Assembly: GCA_032622095.1 (NCBI GenBank)
Contig: CP136068.1
Coordinates: 162,149,465-162,213,464 of the forward strand
Source: Siphonodentalium dalli
Taxonomy: Eukaryota; Mollusca; Scaphopoda; Gadilida; Siphonodentaliidae
Length of the DNA: 64,000 nt
Reading direction: 5' to 3'
The translations under genes were made by a program, and so were the position numbers. The notes beneath the pieces are model-generated. The model worked only from the letters and a program-made list of their open reading frames with translations. It was not told where the DNA came from and did no database searches. Of this stretch, positions 36,350-49,419 are shown one piece after another. Numbering within the stretch: the first letter of the stretch is position 1; every line of letters begins with the position of its first letter.

Positions 36350-36440
36350 ATATGTTCAGATTCGCGAAAATGACAACATTAGAAGAAATAACGATACTTC
36401 TTCTCAACAGCATCAGCTTGCCCAAACAACATCACAGCAA
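36350..36440. repeat. Continuation of the interrupted dispersed repeat
   Basis: GGATATGTTCAGATTCGCG and the ACAGCATCAGCTTGCCC block match 47250-47360. Confidence 0.7.
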
Positions 36441-36699
36441 TCCAGTAGGACTCCTCAGCATCATATATTATATATATATTATTATATAATCATAAGGTTC
36501 TTTCCCCAATTTCTATGGTAAAAACGTAACGAAAACATTGAGATATCTAACGATGTTCACCTCATTTATAAAACAACAGGTTAATAACAGTTCTGAGTGA
36601 CGTCAGATACTTCAGGGGTTATATATCTTTATTGCCTCCTGTGTTGAGAGATTATACAAACAGTATAAAGGAAGAATACACACACAAGCATTAATCTAT

Positions 36700-36714
36700 A
36701 TCTATATTTGCGAA

Positions 36715-36745
<31 letters not shown>

Positions 36746-38500
36746 GTTCTATCGAAATTCACAGGGGACCATCTAGATGATGCCAAAGGGGTCTACTAGG
36801 AGTAGCTTTTTACGAGAAAGATAATGGTCGGGGCTAGAATTTTCTAAAGTGACGCCGTTGTTGTCAGGGGCAGAAAAGGGGGAGGGGCAGAAAAAAAATT
36901 AGTCGCCGATTGCAACCAAACTTATATATAATCATCCCCATAATATGAGGAATCTAATGGCGAGGTTTAAATATGGCAAAAGTCGCGCCGTTCGCGTCGG
37001 GTGTGCCCGGGAGGGGGGGGGGGGGCAGATGTTTTTTCTGTCGCCGATTGCCACGAAACTTAAATATAATCATCCCCATGATATGAAGAATCCAACGGTG
37101 TGGTTTAAATATGGCAAAAGTGGCGTCGTTTGAGTCATGGATGAACGGAAGGGGAGAGGGGCACCAAAATTGATAAAACTAATTTTAGCGCCGATTTCCA
37201 CCAAATTGATATATATTCTTCTTCATGATACAAGGAATCTAATTGTGCGATTTAACAACGCCAAATTGTTGTTTTTGGATGAGAGATTGGGAGGGGTTGG
37301 GCACTAAATTTGATAATAAGTCGCCGATGCCACCACACTTATACAAAATCATCCCCATGGTATGAGGAGTCTAATTGTGTGGCCTTTATCTGTCAAATGT
37401 GGCCTCATTCGAATCAGGGTTGCATTGAAAGGAACAGGGGCACCAAAATTGATGCACAATTTTTTTAGCGCCAATTTCCACCAAATTGAAACACGTTCTT
37501 ATCCATGATACGAGGAATCTAATCGTGATTTAAAGACGCCATAGTGGTGCTGTTTGGGTGAGAGATGGAGAGGGGAGGGATTGGCACCAAATTTGATAAA
37601 AAAATTGTTTAGTCGCCGATTATCACCAAACTTATAAACAATCATCTCCATGATATCAGGAGTGTGATCGTGTGGTTTAAGGATGTCACAAGTGGGGCCA
37701 TTCGAGTCAGTGGTGTATAGAGATGAGCGGGACACAAAAATTATATCTATATGTTTAGTGCCGATTTCCACCAGATTGATACATATTCTTCTCCGTGATA
37801 CGAGGAATCTTATCGTGTGGTTTAGATACACCAAATTGGTGCCCTATGGGTGAGAGATATGGGGACCTTAAATTCGATACGAATTTGTATACTCGCCAAT
37901 TTTCACCAATTTCATATATATGCATCTATAATCTCTAATGAGTCTTAGTGTGTGCAGCTTGAGTCCGAAATAGGGACGGGAGGGTCACCAAAACTGATAC
38001 AAAATATTTTTAGTACCAATTACCATCAAATTCAGACACGTTCTTCTCAAATGATACAAGAAATACAATCGTGCTGTCTGTCTGTCTTTTTGTCTGTCTA
38101 TGTGCGTTCTATATATAACTTCACGCGGTACAATCGAGATGGCACCAAGGCGTTCTAAGAGGGGTAACTTTTTACAAGGAAGATAATGGTGCAGGTTAAA
38201 ATTTTCTAAAATGACGCTGTTGGTGGGAGGGGAAATTTATAAATTATGGTGAAATAGTTTTGTCGCTGATTTCCACCAAACGAATACATAATCACCTTCG
38301 CAATATGGCGTCGTTCGAGTCAGCGTTGCATCAACAATTGATTTAATAAACAAAATTCCACCAAATTCATACACGTTTTTCTCTAATGATATACGATTAA
38401 TTAAATCACATTTGGTGTCGTTTGCGTCACGGATGGCGAGCGGATATGCACTATCATTGATAAGATTGCTATTCGCCGATATCCACATATAAGTTATATA
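36700..38500. repeat. Decayed tandem array of about 180-nt units
   Basis: About nine diverged copies of TAGTCGCCGATTNCCACCAA ... ATGATACGAGGAATCTAAT ... GTGGTTTAA, flanked by TGTC microsatellite and a GGGGACCATCTAGATG block that recurs at 38077, 43430 and 48892. Several poly(G) or purine runs. Non-coding. Confidence 0.7.
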
Positions 38501-39761
38501 CAGTCACCAGGCCATCTCCATATCATTTTAAGTAGTTGGGCGTTCACATTTCACAATCCCGACATATGGTGACCCACATAAGTCACTTGAACAATTATAT
38601 CTTCTTAACAGTCATATTTATATGGGAATGGCAATCAAGGCATTCACACAATGAGATAGCAAAAAGAGATAACTAGAAGAAGCATTTAAACGTATATTGA
38701 TCATTCTATTGAAGAGATACATATATTCGTGCAAACTGAGAGACATCGAACCGTCAGAGGATTGCATATATATAATAACAAAATTTAGTCTGTTCCATTC
38801 AATACAGTTTCCACAAAAAGTTACAATTTGTCAAGAGACATGGAAGGCCTGTTCAAAAATAGTGGCCACAGTGTGCAGTCAAATATAGTTTCTTCTAATA
38901 TACAAGAAAATGCAGTTAGTAGCACACGACTTTTCAGGATCCTACCAATACTGACATCTGACAAGGGTTTTAGAACAGACTCATCGACTGACATAAACAA
39001 CTCAAAATATCGCTCTGTGCCTGGCACATGTAGCTGATATATGTGCGCAGCAACATTTCGTTTAAACTAAGAATATTTAGCCAATATATAGCACCATGAA
39101 CAGAGGAGCACCTGGAATTTTTTTTGAAACATCTGTATCTTCATGGAGATATGATAGCCATGTGTCCCCGAGATCTTAGTCCAACCCACTAGATTGATTG
39201 ATACATCTCAATATGTAAAACCCAATTATCATCTTTTATCGAACTAATGTGTTTATGATGTTCATATATCATATTATAACGTCTAATGTATACGCGCAGT
39301 TGTAAATAAATAAATACTTCATTATTGGTGGAACGGATTAATCGCGATAAACAGAATGACAATTGACAAGGTGAGCCTCTACTTATATTCCATGACTGTA
39401 ATAATCATGTTTTGTGATGCTATTTGAATATACAATTTATAAGAAAACTCTAAAAAAAATTCGAAGAAGACAAGGAAAATAGAGCAACCAAATTTGAGGA
39501 CTGCATGATTACCAGTACAGTGAGTACTGCAGTGCAGTAGGCTAGTCCAAAATTTACTATATCTTTAGTATCCCGTAGAATTTCGACTACCAGTAGGCCT
39601 ATCCACTCATTCACTGTCAGTGTGAGTGTTAGTACTGTTACTGTCTCCAGTGTGTGTCTGTCAAAATATGGTGGAGAACTTAGGAGGTGTGTAACAAGTG
39701 CTAACAGCACCATCAGAGGATCGTTCAATCTACTGCGTACTAGCACTGTACATTACTCATT
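38501..39761. other. Intergenic, no gene or repeat recognised
   Basis: AT-rich. Opposing short ORFs at 38.8-39.0 kb lack any domain or splice context. Confidence 0.5.
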
Positions 39762-41140
39762 TGGCCTAAAAAAATTATACCTTTGTTTCCGCTAACGAGC
39801 TAAAAAAAATTAGGGTAGGTAGGTAGGCTTAACTTAATTGTTTTTGTTAACTTTTTTTTCTTCAGTATCTTTAAAAATAACTGTATAATACTTGTCAATA
39901 ACCCAAACTATGCACTTCTTAGCCCCAATCAGGTAAATCCAGATGACAGAGGAACTAGAAACTCCAATTCAATCTTACATACTAGTATGCTTTAATATTT
40001 ACATATATACTAGTCTATATACTAGTCTTTGATAATCCTAATATTTCCTATATGGTCTGGCGACAACTGGAGTCAGTCCAGCACCACTGCACTGTTCACA
40101 TATTGGAGTGACCGTCTTGTACCGATCTCTTAAGGATGGCTTCACAACACCACCTTCTCCGCATTCAGTGAAGGATATAGGTATTTTTTGGGGACACCTG
40201 TTTTTGGGCAATGATATGCCGAAGGCATAACCTGAAGGCCTGATCGGAGGAATGTTTGGGAAGGGTGACCCCCTGATGACGGTGGGGGTTCTTCCCCTGG
40301 AAACATTTTGAAAATCCATTGCATTTAGAGCTAATCTAAGGCTCTTTGAGTCAGTATTTTGAATTTTACAGAGAGGTCAATTTTATCAAGTTTCTCAAGG
40401 ATAACTTTGGAACTTTTTATATATGTATGGATTGGAAATGCTTATAAGTTATTGTCAGATATCTTTTGGTTCTATGGATTATGCTTATCGGAAGCCTTAT
40501 CCTACTTGAAATTAGACTTGCCATCATCACTCTAATTCATAAATAGGCTATTTTATAAAATTCAAGTGAGACACATACCGTACATAATATACTACATGTA
40601 CATGTAATACAGAAATCCTACATGTACATGTAGTACAGAAACAATGTACATGTATTAAGGTAGTAATGACTATATATGGTACTATAATCTCTATGTTAAT
40701 TTTTCATTTGGTATTATGAGATCCCACTTGATAACCAGGCTGATTTGATCAAATTGTTAATGTTCCTGTGCTGTAATTGATTGAAATACTGAAGTCTGAA
40801 CGCTGGATGCAGATAACATACCGTACCTGAACTCAAATTATTTGAAGTTTTCACAGATGAAAGCTAGATAAAGCCAAACATACTTTACAGTATGATTCCA
40901 ACTGTTAAACTTAAATCTTTTTGTAAACTTTCTTATGTCAATATATATAAATATATAAATGTTTAGCATCTTGTTATGATATGAATTGGGACCTAAATTA
41001 AAAAAAAACAAAAATAAATTTTTTTGTTTTGTTGGTCCAATTTTTTTTGTTTTTGCAATGGCAATACAAAGTTTAGGGTCGGCGGTTTAAAATAGCGTCG
41101 GTCGGGTTAGCGGAAACAAACGTATTTTTTGTTTAGGCCT
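39762..41140. mobile_element. 1.38-kb element with GGCCTAAA...GTTTCCGCTAAC inverted ends
   Basis: Left end TGGCCTAAAAAAATTATACC then TTTGTTTCCGCTAAC; right end GTTAGCGGAAACAAACG then TTTGTTTAGGCCT. Inverted repeats of about 35 nt; no transposase found. Confidence 0.7.
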
Positions 41141-41599
41141 TAGTCATTACGATGACTTCTTAAAAACAACCATTGAGTGGAACCGCCTTGAACATTCAGT
41201 TGTTGAGTCTGGAGATCGGTAACACTGAATGTCTGAATGATTTATAATTATATTAAATATGGATTCTAAGTTCTAGACGCTTCATACCAGTTTCGTTGAA
41301 TATCAATGGATAGGATTCTGAACATTGCCGGAGTAGAACTTGAGTACACCTGAAGTCGAACAGAACATATGTCATATCAACTTTCACGTTGCATTATATA
41401 TATTGTGACCATATAAATGATATACAACTATAGTGACTTCTTCATTATTTCACTATCCGATAACATGGTCGTTTCATACCATATTTTGTGGTTACTTTTT
41501 TTTATTTCGTACTTTGCAGAAAATCATTTATTTGTTTCCCTATGGTGTGACATACATGTACATGTATAGTGATATGGTATCATTGGTATGAAAAGACTA

Positions 41600-41700
41600 A
41601 TTGATTTCCAACATGGTGCGAAACGACCAAACAATAAGGTACGAAACTACAAAAAATATGGTGCGAAACTACAAAAAATATGGTACGAAACGACTTAAGA
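41600..41700. repeat. Short tandem array, about 22-nt unit
   Basis: ATGGTGCGAAACTACAAAAA in about four diverged copies. The rest of 41141-42150 shows nothing recognisable. Confidence 0.6.
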
Positions 41701-42150
41701 CGATCCAAAATGTCGTGTACCTCTTTATATCTCCTCTGCAAGGGGAACAACCAGACACTGACCCTTTAGACTATCAGCCTCTAACATAATCAGACTCCAC
41801 CAAAGTGCCTACTCTTGTGTGCCAAATAATTGTATCTGTATGTTTATTAATTTTATGAGAAAAATCCACCCTGCACGATGCTTAAGCCTTATTACCATAC
41901 ATGTAGATCTGCACATTTAAATAAAATTATGGCTCTGTTCTAAATTTAAATAACAAATGCTACAATGTATACAAATAGTTTAATTACAAATACTAGTACA
42001 AGAGACTGGATTTTTCATTTGAGATGTTGCGCACACTGGGCATGTAGACAACGATGGTTACATTTCCCCATGCATATATCAATTTTAAGCATGTCAATTG
42101 CGAAAACTTGCTTTATAATCAAGTCTAGACACAAAAATAATTGTTTAACA

Positions 42151-42412
42151 GTACTCAATCCGATCAGATGCTCCTAAATTACTATTTCTTTGGCTTCGGG
42201 GGTAAAAAATATTGATTCGAGTCGAGGAACCTACTCGTCAACACTCCGAGTGATCAGATATCAATTTTTGAAGTTTATTATTTCTATTGTTTGTGGCCCA
42301 AAAACACGCCGTCAAAAAGGTGGTCTCGGTCAAAATTGCGGATGAAGATGGATAACTCTAAAATCAAGTTATTTTTACCACTTGATTTTATAATTATCCA
42401 TCTTCATCCGCA
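42151..42412. mobile_element. Family 5 fragment and hairpin
   Basis: GTACTCAATCCGATCAGATG and the GATTCGAGTCGAGGAACCTA block match family 5. A hairpin GCGGATGAAGATGGATAA ... TTATCCATCTTCATCCGC is at about 42339-42412. Confidence 0.6.
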
Positions 42413-43411
42413 ATATTCCACCCTGCAGTTAGTATTTGGCACACAATATTATACCGATAGCTGTAAACAGTAAAGTCTGAACAGTAGAGACTAAAGGCTT
42501 TATACCGAATCACAAACACTGATTTAATATCAGTTTGTGATCAGCATTTGAAGATGGATTTATATCTATAGCTTCCTAAATATGTTTTCTATAATTCCCA
42601 GGGTATAACATAATAAAATAGAGTCGAAGACTGTGTTAGACACATGTCAGGAAATGCTTATATCAATTATCGATATTCATACCCCCTTTTAAAAAAGGGG
42701 GGGATACTGTTTTGCACTTGTCTGTCCATCCGTCTGATGTCTGTTCAGGGCATAACTTGAACAGTAGTGCTAATATTAAACCGCTTGGATCTCAATGAAA
42801 TTTGGTATACATGTTACGTAGATGTTCACCACTATGAGGGCATTCAATTTCTTATATAATGTGATTATCAATTGGGACTTATTTTTCGTTACTATTTTTA
42901 CAACAAACCGTCATGTCATAAAACTTTCAGGCGATCTCAGATAGAGTTCTCCCACTTGCTACACTCCAAACATTTTTGCGAGCTGTAAAATATCCCAAAT
43001 TAGTTGCACATGTGTATGTACTAGTATCTAATATACCAGAAAATATAAAATAAAATCATTATTGTCAGATAGAAACATTTCCGGACAGGGGTTTTCAATT
43101 CATATTTATTATTTTTAATATTTCATACATATTTCAGGAAACTGCTGCATATAAAACTTGGTTTAGGGAGAGATAGACCATCTTTAAACTGTAATTACAT
43201 TAAAAACCAAAATTATTCCTTAAATGAAAATTGAGAGGGGGCACTGATTTTCTAATCTTTCAACCCAAATCAAATCACCACATGTCTATCAACTTATCAA
43301 GCAATACTACCGGTATTATACCGGTACATGTAAATTAGAAGGTAGCACAAGTTTGAAGTCAGAATCTCTGAGTGCATTCTATTTACAACCACAGGGGTCC
43401 GGGAACTTCTT
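42413..43411. other. Intergenic, no gene seen
   Basis: Contains only a short CCCCCTTTTAAAAAAGGGGG palindrome near 42680. Confidence 0.5.
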
Positions 43412-44150
43412 AAAAAATCTTTATCTATACCTATATTTGTGAATGTCTATTCTATATTAATTCACGATTCACGAGGGACCTTCTAGATGGCTCCAAAGGG
43501 GTCTAACGGGCAATTTCTTACGAGAAAGATAATCAACATAATTGTGCAGATTAGAAATTTATACAGCGCTTGACGGTATAGGGGTAAGGGACAACAAGTG
43601 GGAGGGGCAAAACAATACCACACTGCATTAACATGGATAATGACCCTGCTAGTTACTTAATATTTAGAGGATATAACTTGGTTGGTTTGATATTAGACCA
43701 AATATCGGCCTGAGGTAACCTCATATCTCTATCAGCCGGACATCGAAGGTCGAAGGCTGATATGAGGTTACCGAGGAGGCTGAAATCAGGCCTATATATT
43801 CAAACCAACCAAGTACATGTAATACCCTACACGTATCTATTAATTTGTTATTTCTTATGAGAAAGATAATCATCATAATGGTGCAGATTAGAAATGTCTA
43901 CAGTGATGGTATTGGGGTCAGATAAAACAAAGTGGGAGCATTAACATGGGCAACGACTGGTCACCCTGCTACATTGTAGTTATATAATAATTAGAGGACA
44001 TTTCTTGGTTGGTTTGATATTAGGCCTGATATCAGCCTAATGTAACCTCATATCACTATCAGCCTGACATCGAAGGTCGAAGGCTGAAATGAGGTTACCG
44101 AGGGCTGATATCAGGCCTATAATATCAAACCAACCAAGTAATACCCTATC
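43412..44150. repeat. Two long palindromes in tandem
   Basis: Foldbacks at 43671-43830 and 43991-44146, each with arms CTTGGTTGGTTTGATATTAG against TATCAAACCAACCAAG and GAGGTTACCGAGG against CTGAGGTAACCTC. The spacing DNA (GAGAAAGATAATCA) is repeated too. Confidence 0.75.
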
Positions 44151-45074
44151 CATAACATTAATTACACATGTAGTTTGCCTCTTAGTAACAGGGTACTATT
44201 GACAACTCTTTCAAATGAGTGACATCCCAAAAATCATTGTCTATGCATTATTTAACAGTGAAATAGAATTATGCCATGTTGTAAAGCCATATTACTCGGA
44301 TCCGTGATGTCATGAAATCATATTACTCTGATTGGTGATGTCCTAAAACTATATTACTCAATTTAAAGCAAATTGAAGTGATATTCACCTACGGTAAGTA
44401 CATGTACAAATGTAATTTGATAACAAGCCGTACCGGGCAAAAATTCGAACAAATTTTGGACCGATATAGCCATCAGTAGGAAACTTCCTTCCAAGGGGTG
44501 CTGTCGTAACATACATGTATCAAGGTGGACCCCCTCTCCAATGGGGAGACTATCTAGCCACGTCTCTGATTTCAGTGGTCACACACTGAGTGAACAAGAG
44601 ATCCAGAGCTCTTTCGCAGATAAGTCGTGGCTTCCTATACTTAAACTGAGGCCACCGGGGCTTGTTAAGAAAACAAGTAAACATATATATACAAACACAT
44701 GCGTTTGTAAAGCATTACATGTACCTGTATATCAATAGAATATTGATGCATGTTTAATGTTTGATAAAGTGGCACCTCAATTTTACTTGTTTTCTTTACA
44801 ACAAGCCCCTGTGACTATATCACATGTACAATTAGTTCAAGATTGAACTTAATACTAAACGCTGCTTTTTAGTATTTAGTATTACCTTTATTTGGAAATA
44901 AATCATAATGTGCAATGGACTGAACAGCCAATAGGTTGCTGGACAGTTCGTGCCATAGAAGTTTGACATAGAGATGTTTCGCACCAGGGTTCTGGACATT
45001 TCATACCAGTACATGTATCATTTCGACAATTTGTACCATTGAGTAAATACCGTATTATTTTTTTTAAATAACAT
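44151..45074. other. Intergenic, no gene seen
   Basis: No supported exon; a loose inverted pair around CTTGTTAAGAAAACAAGTAAA (44660, 44785) flanks about 130 nt. Confidence 0.45.
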
Positions 45075-45350
45075 TAAAGGTACTCTAACCGATTTGATGG
45101 TTCCATATTATCAGATTCCAACAACAAACATTTTTGTTTTGAAATGCCGCTTCGGTTATCAGAATCGATTAATGGCCCAAAAAGAAAATGCTAACCAGTC
45201 AACAATAGTAAACAATTGCCCAAAACCTGTTATTTATCAACATTTTGTTCAACACGGGTGGGTTCCTCGACTCGAATCAAATATGTTTACCCCCGAAGCC
45301 AAGGAAATAGTAATATACAAGCGTTAATTCGGATTATGTATCTGTAACTT
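45075..45350. mobile_element. Family 5 element, shorter copy
   Basis: TAAAGGTACTCTAACCGATT to GCGTTAATTCGGATTATGTA; internal match to 29760-29900 (CAGATTCCAACAACAA, GAAATGCCGCTTCGG). Confidence 0.7.
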
Positions 45351-46889
45351 TGTTGCCACAATTTCAATTTGTTAAATTTTTTCGCAAAAAAAGAAAGAAA
45401 TATGTTTACATGTAATTGTCGTGTTGTCATCATCATGTAACTTTAAATCGTAAACATGTTCGTTTTCATTAAGTTAACAAAATTAAAATAATTTTTCACA
45501 TGGTACGCTGCATACGCATGACCAATTTACCATTTGTGGGAACCAATGAAACATACAAATGTATATGGTGTGAAATGACAACAAATATGGTACGAAACAA
45601 TCAACTGTGTGGTTCAAATTAAGGGTATATATAAACCGGTCATGGTAGGAATATCTTAGGAAACATCGTTTGAGCCATCCAACGAACCTGGGTGAATCAC
45701 CGAGTGATCTATAATAGCCCGGAAGTGCTTAAATAGACCAATCGGTCTTCCACAGTCAGCATGCATCTGGTAAGAGGTGAGTCAATCTAAACTGTTATAT
45801 AGTTATCTTTCAACCAATACTAGTACTTGCAAACAATAACAATTATTCTGATTTCTTTTGAAACAAACAAACGGAATAATTATTTACTGTGTCAATTTGT
45901 TTCAATTCCGAAAAGTCAACCTCCAGAATCGAAAATCCAATTCACAATATTCATCGAAAATTCTCAAAATAGCGTCCAACGTATAGTCCTAGCACAACTC
46001 CGTGATATTATATGATTACACACTTCAGTCATCAATACTTTCTAAATGTCCAAATTGTTGAAAATAGTAGATTTGTATCGTAAGTCGCCATTAACAAAAC
46101 AAATGAGAAAACACGTGGACATGTTTACGTCTTATTCCCTCATCCGAAAATAAGTTGCGTTCCCACGTTGACGTCACGCTTCTTTGTGCACATAAAACTG
46201 GCGAGTGGCTTTTTAGTTTTTCCTTAGTATTTTCGACGTCAAAAAGGCCTTTTCAATCTCGATGTTTACGCTATAAGTTGGTATTTTCGAATATGATTCG
46301 TTTATAGTAACCTTAATTCTACGTTATGACACTGGTATAGTTTATTTTACTGAGCAACTCAGTTTATTAACAGTTCCCTTTTAACGAGTCGAAACGTAAT
46401 GTGGCATGCGCTTAGCATGACATGTAGTCAGCAAACTGCAACTGATGATGATCTTATCCAAACATTTTGGCTTTTTTAAAACTCATTAGGAGTAGTTACC
46501 AAAAATGTCTAAATTCTACTTTTGGCATAAAATAAAATTTTGTTTTTGAGGGGTTCGTTCTAAAACTATTTTCAAAATTCCATTAAACCGCTCCAGGATC
46601 CAGCTTCCACCTCATGTCATTAGAACAAGGAGCAATTTGTCTGCGAGAAATTGGTCATAGTTAGCCTCGGATCTTCTTTAATATGCCTGGCAGTCATCCT
46701 TTACTTTCTTTTGACATCCATACATGTATGTACCACCTTCAATATGCGGGGAAATTATATGGCGGATAGGTTGAAAGCCATTATTTTTTTCACATTCAGA
46801 GATTTTAGAGCCTTATAAACATCAACAGACGTATTATCAATACTGTCTATATAAGGTAGGTCGATGATTAAATCGACTTCAGGTAGATC
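45351..46889. other. Intergenic, no supported gene
   Basis: A TATATATAAACC at about 45626 and an ATG at 45762 followed by a GTGAGT donor are promoter/exon-like, but no downstream coding exon was found. Confidence 0.4.
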
Positions 46890-47400
46890 CCTCCCGACAT
46901 CATGGACTGATGACATCCCTGGTCAAATGGTCCTGCTAATATCCTGTGATGCCGGTCTTCCGGCTGAATTGCTATGATGCGGTAGGGCAAACTGATACCG
47001 TTATTTTTTCTAAAGTTGTCATTTTCGCGGTGTTTGGCTAATCCGAGCCATTTAAGAAAAAATCAGTGTGTGTATGAAAAGAACATATATATTTTTTAAC
47101 AATATAATAATGCCTACGCTGGTTTTTCTAAAACGATGTCAACAACCATCTTGATTATAATCGATTTTCAATAACTAATAAAACCATTATTAAAATTATT
47201 TAGCAATAAATGTGTTGTTGAATGTTCGATACGCGTAATGGTTTTTACCTAGATATGTTCAGATTATCGGAACACCACGATAAAGAAAAATACAAAAATA
47301 TATCTGTACTTTTTGTTAACATCGTCAGTTTGCCCTAACAGCATCATAGCAATTCAGCAGGACTCAACCGCATTATAGCACATTAGCAGGACTCAACCGC
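46890..47400. repeat. Dispersed repeat, uninterrupted copy (empty site)
   Basis: Diverged match to 33880-34286 joined directly to 36345-36440 across CCTAG at 47248-47252, where the other copy carries the 2-kb insertion. Confidence 0.7.
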
Positions 47401-48090
47401 ATTATAGCACATTAGCAGGACCACTTGACCAGGGGTGAGATATTTCACAGAAAAGGGAGAGAAATGCATTTGGTTTCTCAGTCGGCGAAATCAGGAAAAA
47501 GTCAGCTGATGTCAGAGGTGAAACTGCGAGTTTATGATCGCAAAAAAGTACCAGTGGAATAGTGTTCAACCACGTTGATTTATCATTACTTCCATTGTTT
47601 GGTATAAATTCATATTTTCATCAAGTTCGCGTTTGCTTTTGCTAATGGCACCAATGTTCTCGTTGTGATGTACCCGGCAGTTGGCCCAAGTAGGTTGCGT
47701 GTCTTTTCTTTTTGCTATTTTATGAAGGCGATTTCTTTGCCTGTTATAATCATATACGTTTCAGGCGTAACGTCTTTGCGCTGTAGCAGCAGCATTGATG
47801 GATCGTCGAAATTCATGTCGGCTTCGCGGAACGCATTAACGGAACGAATGCAGAATAGTGACAACGTATGTGGAATGGAACGGCGGTCACGATGATACCA
47901 TTTTCTAATGATTTGGACAACTATCAGTGATGTTTCTGAAGAGTGTATTATGTTTTAGTGTTAATTCTACTGAATTATTCTGGAATGGAAGTTGACGACG
48001 TCAAAGCCGTGCATAACATTGGCGCTGTACTGGAAACTAGAACTGAACTTGTTATAGAGAAAACAACTGATGGTAGGGAACTGCGCTCGA

Positions 48091-48272
48091 ATGGGATGAA
48101 CTTATTAGAAGAGCGCAGAAGTTACAGTCACTCCGGAGATCGTGCTTTCAGTGTTTGCGCTCCATCATTGTGGAACTCTCTGCCTGGTGAAATTCGAGGC
48201 TGTTGGGACTTAACGGAGTTTCGTCATCTGTTAAAGACTCATTTCTTTAAATTAGCTTTTGAAACTGACTAA
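48091..48272 (+). pseudogene. C-terminal tail of a non-LTR retrotransposon reverse transcriptase
   Basis: The frame ends SHSGDRAFSVCAPSLWNSLP, then GEIRGC, FRHLLKTHFFKLAF and a stop. This is the characteristic C-terminal signature of LINE-encoded reverse transcriptase polyproteins. Nothing recognisable of the polymerase lies upstream, so it is a 5'-truncated dead copy. Confidence 0.8.
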
Positions 48273-48891
48273 CATGCAGCTACTGGTATCGTAATTTGTA
48301 TTTCTCGACAACTTTTTTCAGACTCGTGTAAACTATAACTTTGTTGCGCATGTGAACATGTATATGGAATTTGTGCGTAATAAATGTACTAAATAATAAT
48401 AGGAATTCCCTTAAAAATGTATGTGCGTTTAGCACAGCATTGAATGTATGCGCATTTATCACACTTATGGTGAACATTGCTTGATCAATGAATCAAGCGA
48501 CCGGCTCATGCGCTGATTGATAGAACATATTTACTAATATTCATTTAATTGATATATGTGGCGAAGCCTATTGACCCTATCAGCATTTATAACATAGCAC
48601 GTGAAAATCGGCGATGAAAAAGAATCACTTGTGGTGCTCCTCACGGTGTCAGCGACAAAGAGTTATTGCACTTGGTTATAAGCGGATGTATGTGATTATA
48701 ATTATATCGAATGTTAGTTTCATGTTTGCGAATTTCGTTTTAATTTCAATTGAGAACCGCCCAGAAAACGAGGATTTAATTTGGCCAAAGTGTTTTAATT
48801 TGGACAAAAAACATTTGGCCTAATATTTTTCGGTCAACCGCGAAAACTGCCCTCCCCCAACCCATAACACGAACGGCACCACTTTATATAT

Positions 48892-48998
48892 CTTAATCAG
48901 CGAATGTCTGCGTTCTATATGAATTAGCGGGGGACAACCACGATGGAACCAAAAGGGTCTCACATGGGTAACGTTTTACGTGGAAGATAATGGTGTCT
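48892..48998. repeat. Dispersed GGGGACNACC repeat fragment
   Basis: CAGCGAATGTCTGCGTTCTA and TTTTACGTGGAAGATAATGG match blocks at 36710, 38077 and 43430. Interrupted by the TTAA element at 48999; a reversed related piece lies at about 49550-49660. Confidence 0.6.
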
Positions 48999-49419
48999 TT
49001 AACCCTTTACCCAACAGAAGGGCCCTGTGCCAATGCATTCTCTTATATATGCGAGTCGACCATAGGTCGCCTCGCATATATAAGAGAATGCATTGGCTTA
49101 ACACATTAAAAATTATAAAATTGTTAAAGAATGTAAGAAAAAATGGTAAAAAGTGTTAAAAAAAGATTTGTTTAGGCCAATGCATTCTCTTATATATGCG
49201 AGGCGACCTATGGTCGACTCGCATATATAAGAGAATGCATTGGCATTGGCGAGGCGAATGCATTGGCACAGGGCTAACTGTAACTATCACAATGTGGTCA
49301 AGGAGCCGGTTCCACTGATATCCATATGTGTATGGTTCTATTGAGACAGACCGAAGATATTTTAGGCTGTTGAAGCTTTATTTGCCCGGTTTTGGCCGGT
49401 TTGTTGGGTAAAGGGTTAA
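48999..49419 (+). mobile_element. TTAA element, family 1, with internal duplication
   Basis: Complete ends and two hairpins (49027-49096, 49175-49243), plus an extra GGCATTGGCGAGGCGAATGC block after the second hairpin. Confidence 0.8.

Noticed and set aside
39450-39746. 98-codon minus ORF in intergenic DNA
   Set aside because: Low-complexity Leu/Val/Thr composition, no splice or domain support.
45620-45780. Promoter and first exon (TATATATAAACC, then ATG CATCTGGTAAGAG and GTGAGT)
   Set aside because: The motifs are good, but no downstream plus-strand coding exon could be found to join it.
47665-48090. Upstream part of a LINE ORF before the reverse-transcriptase tail
   Set aside because: Only 48091-48272 reads like the known C-terminal signature; upstream frames show no polymerase motifs.
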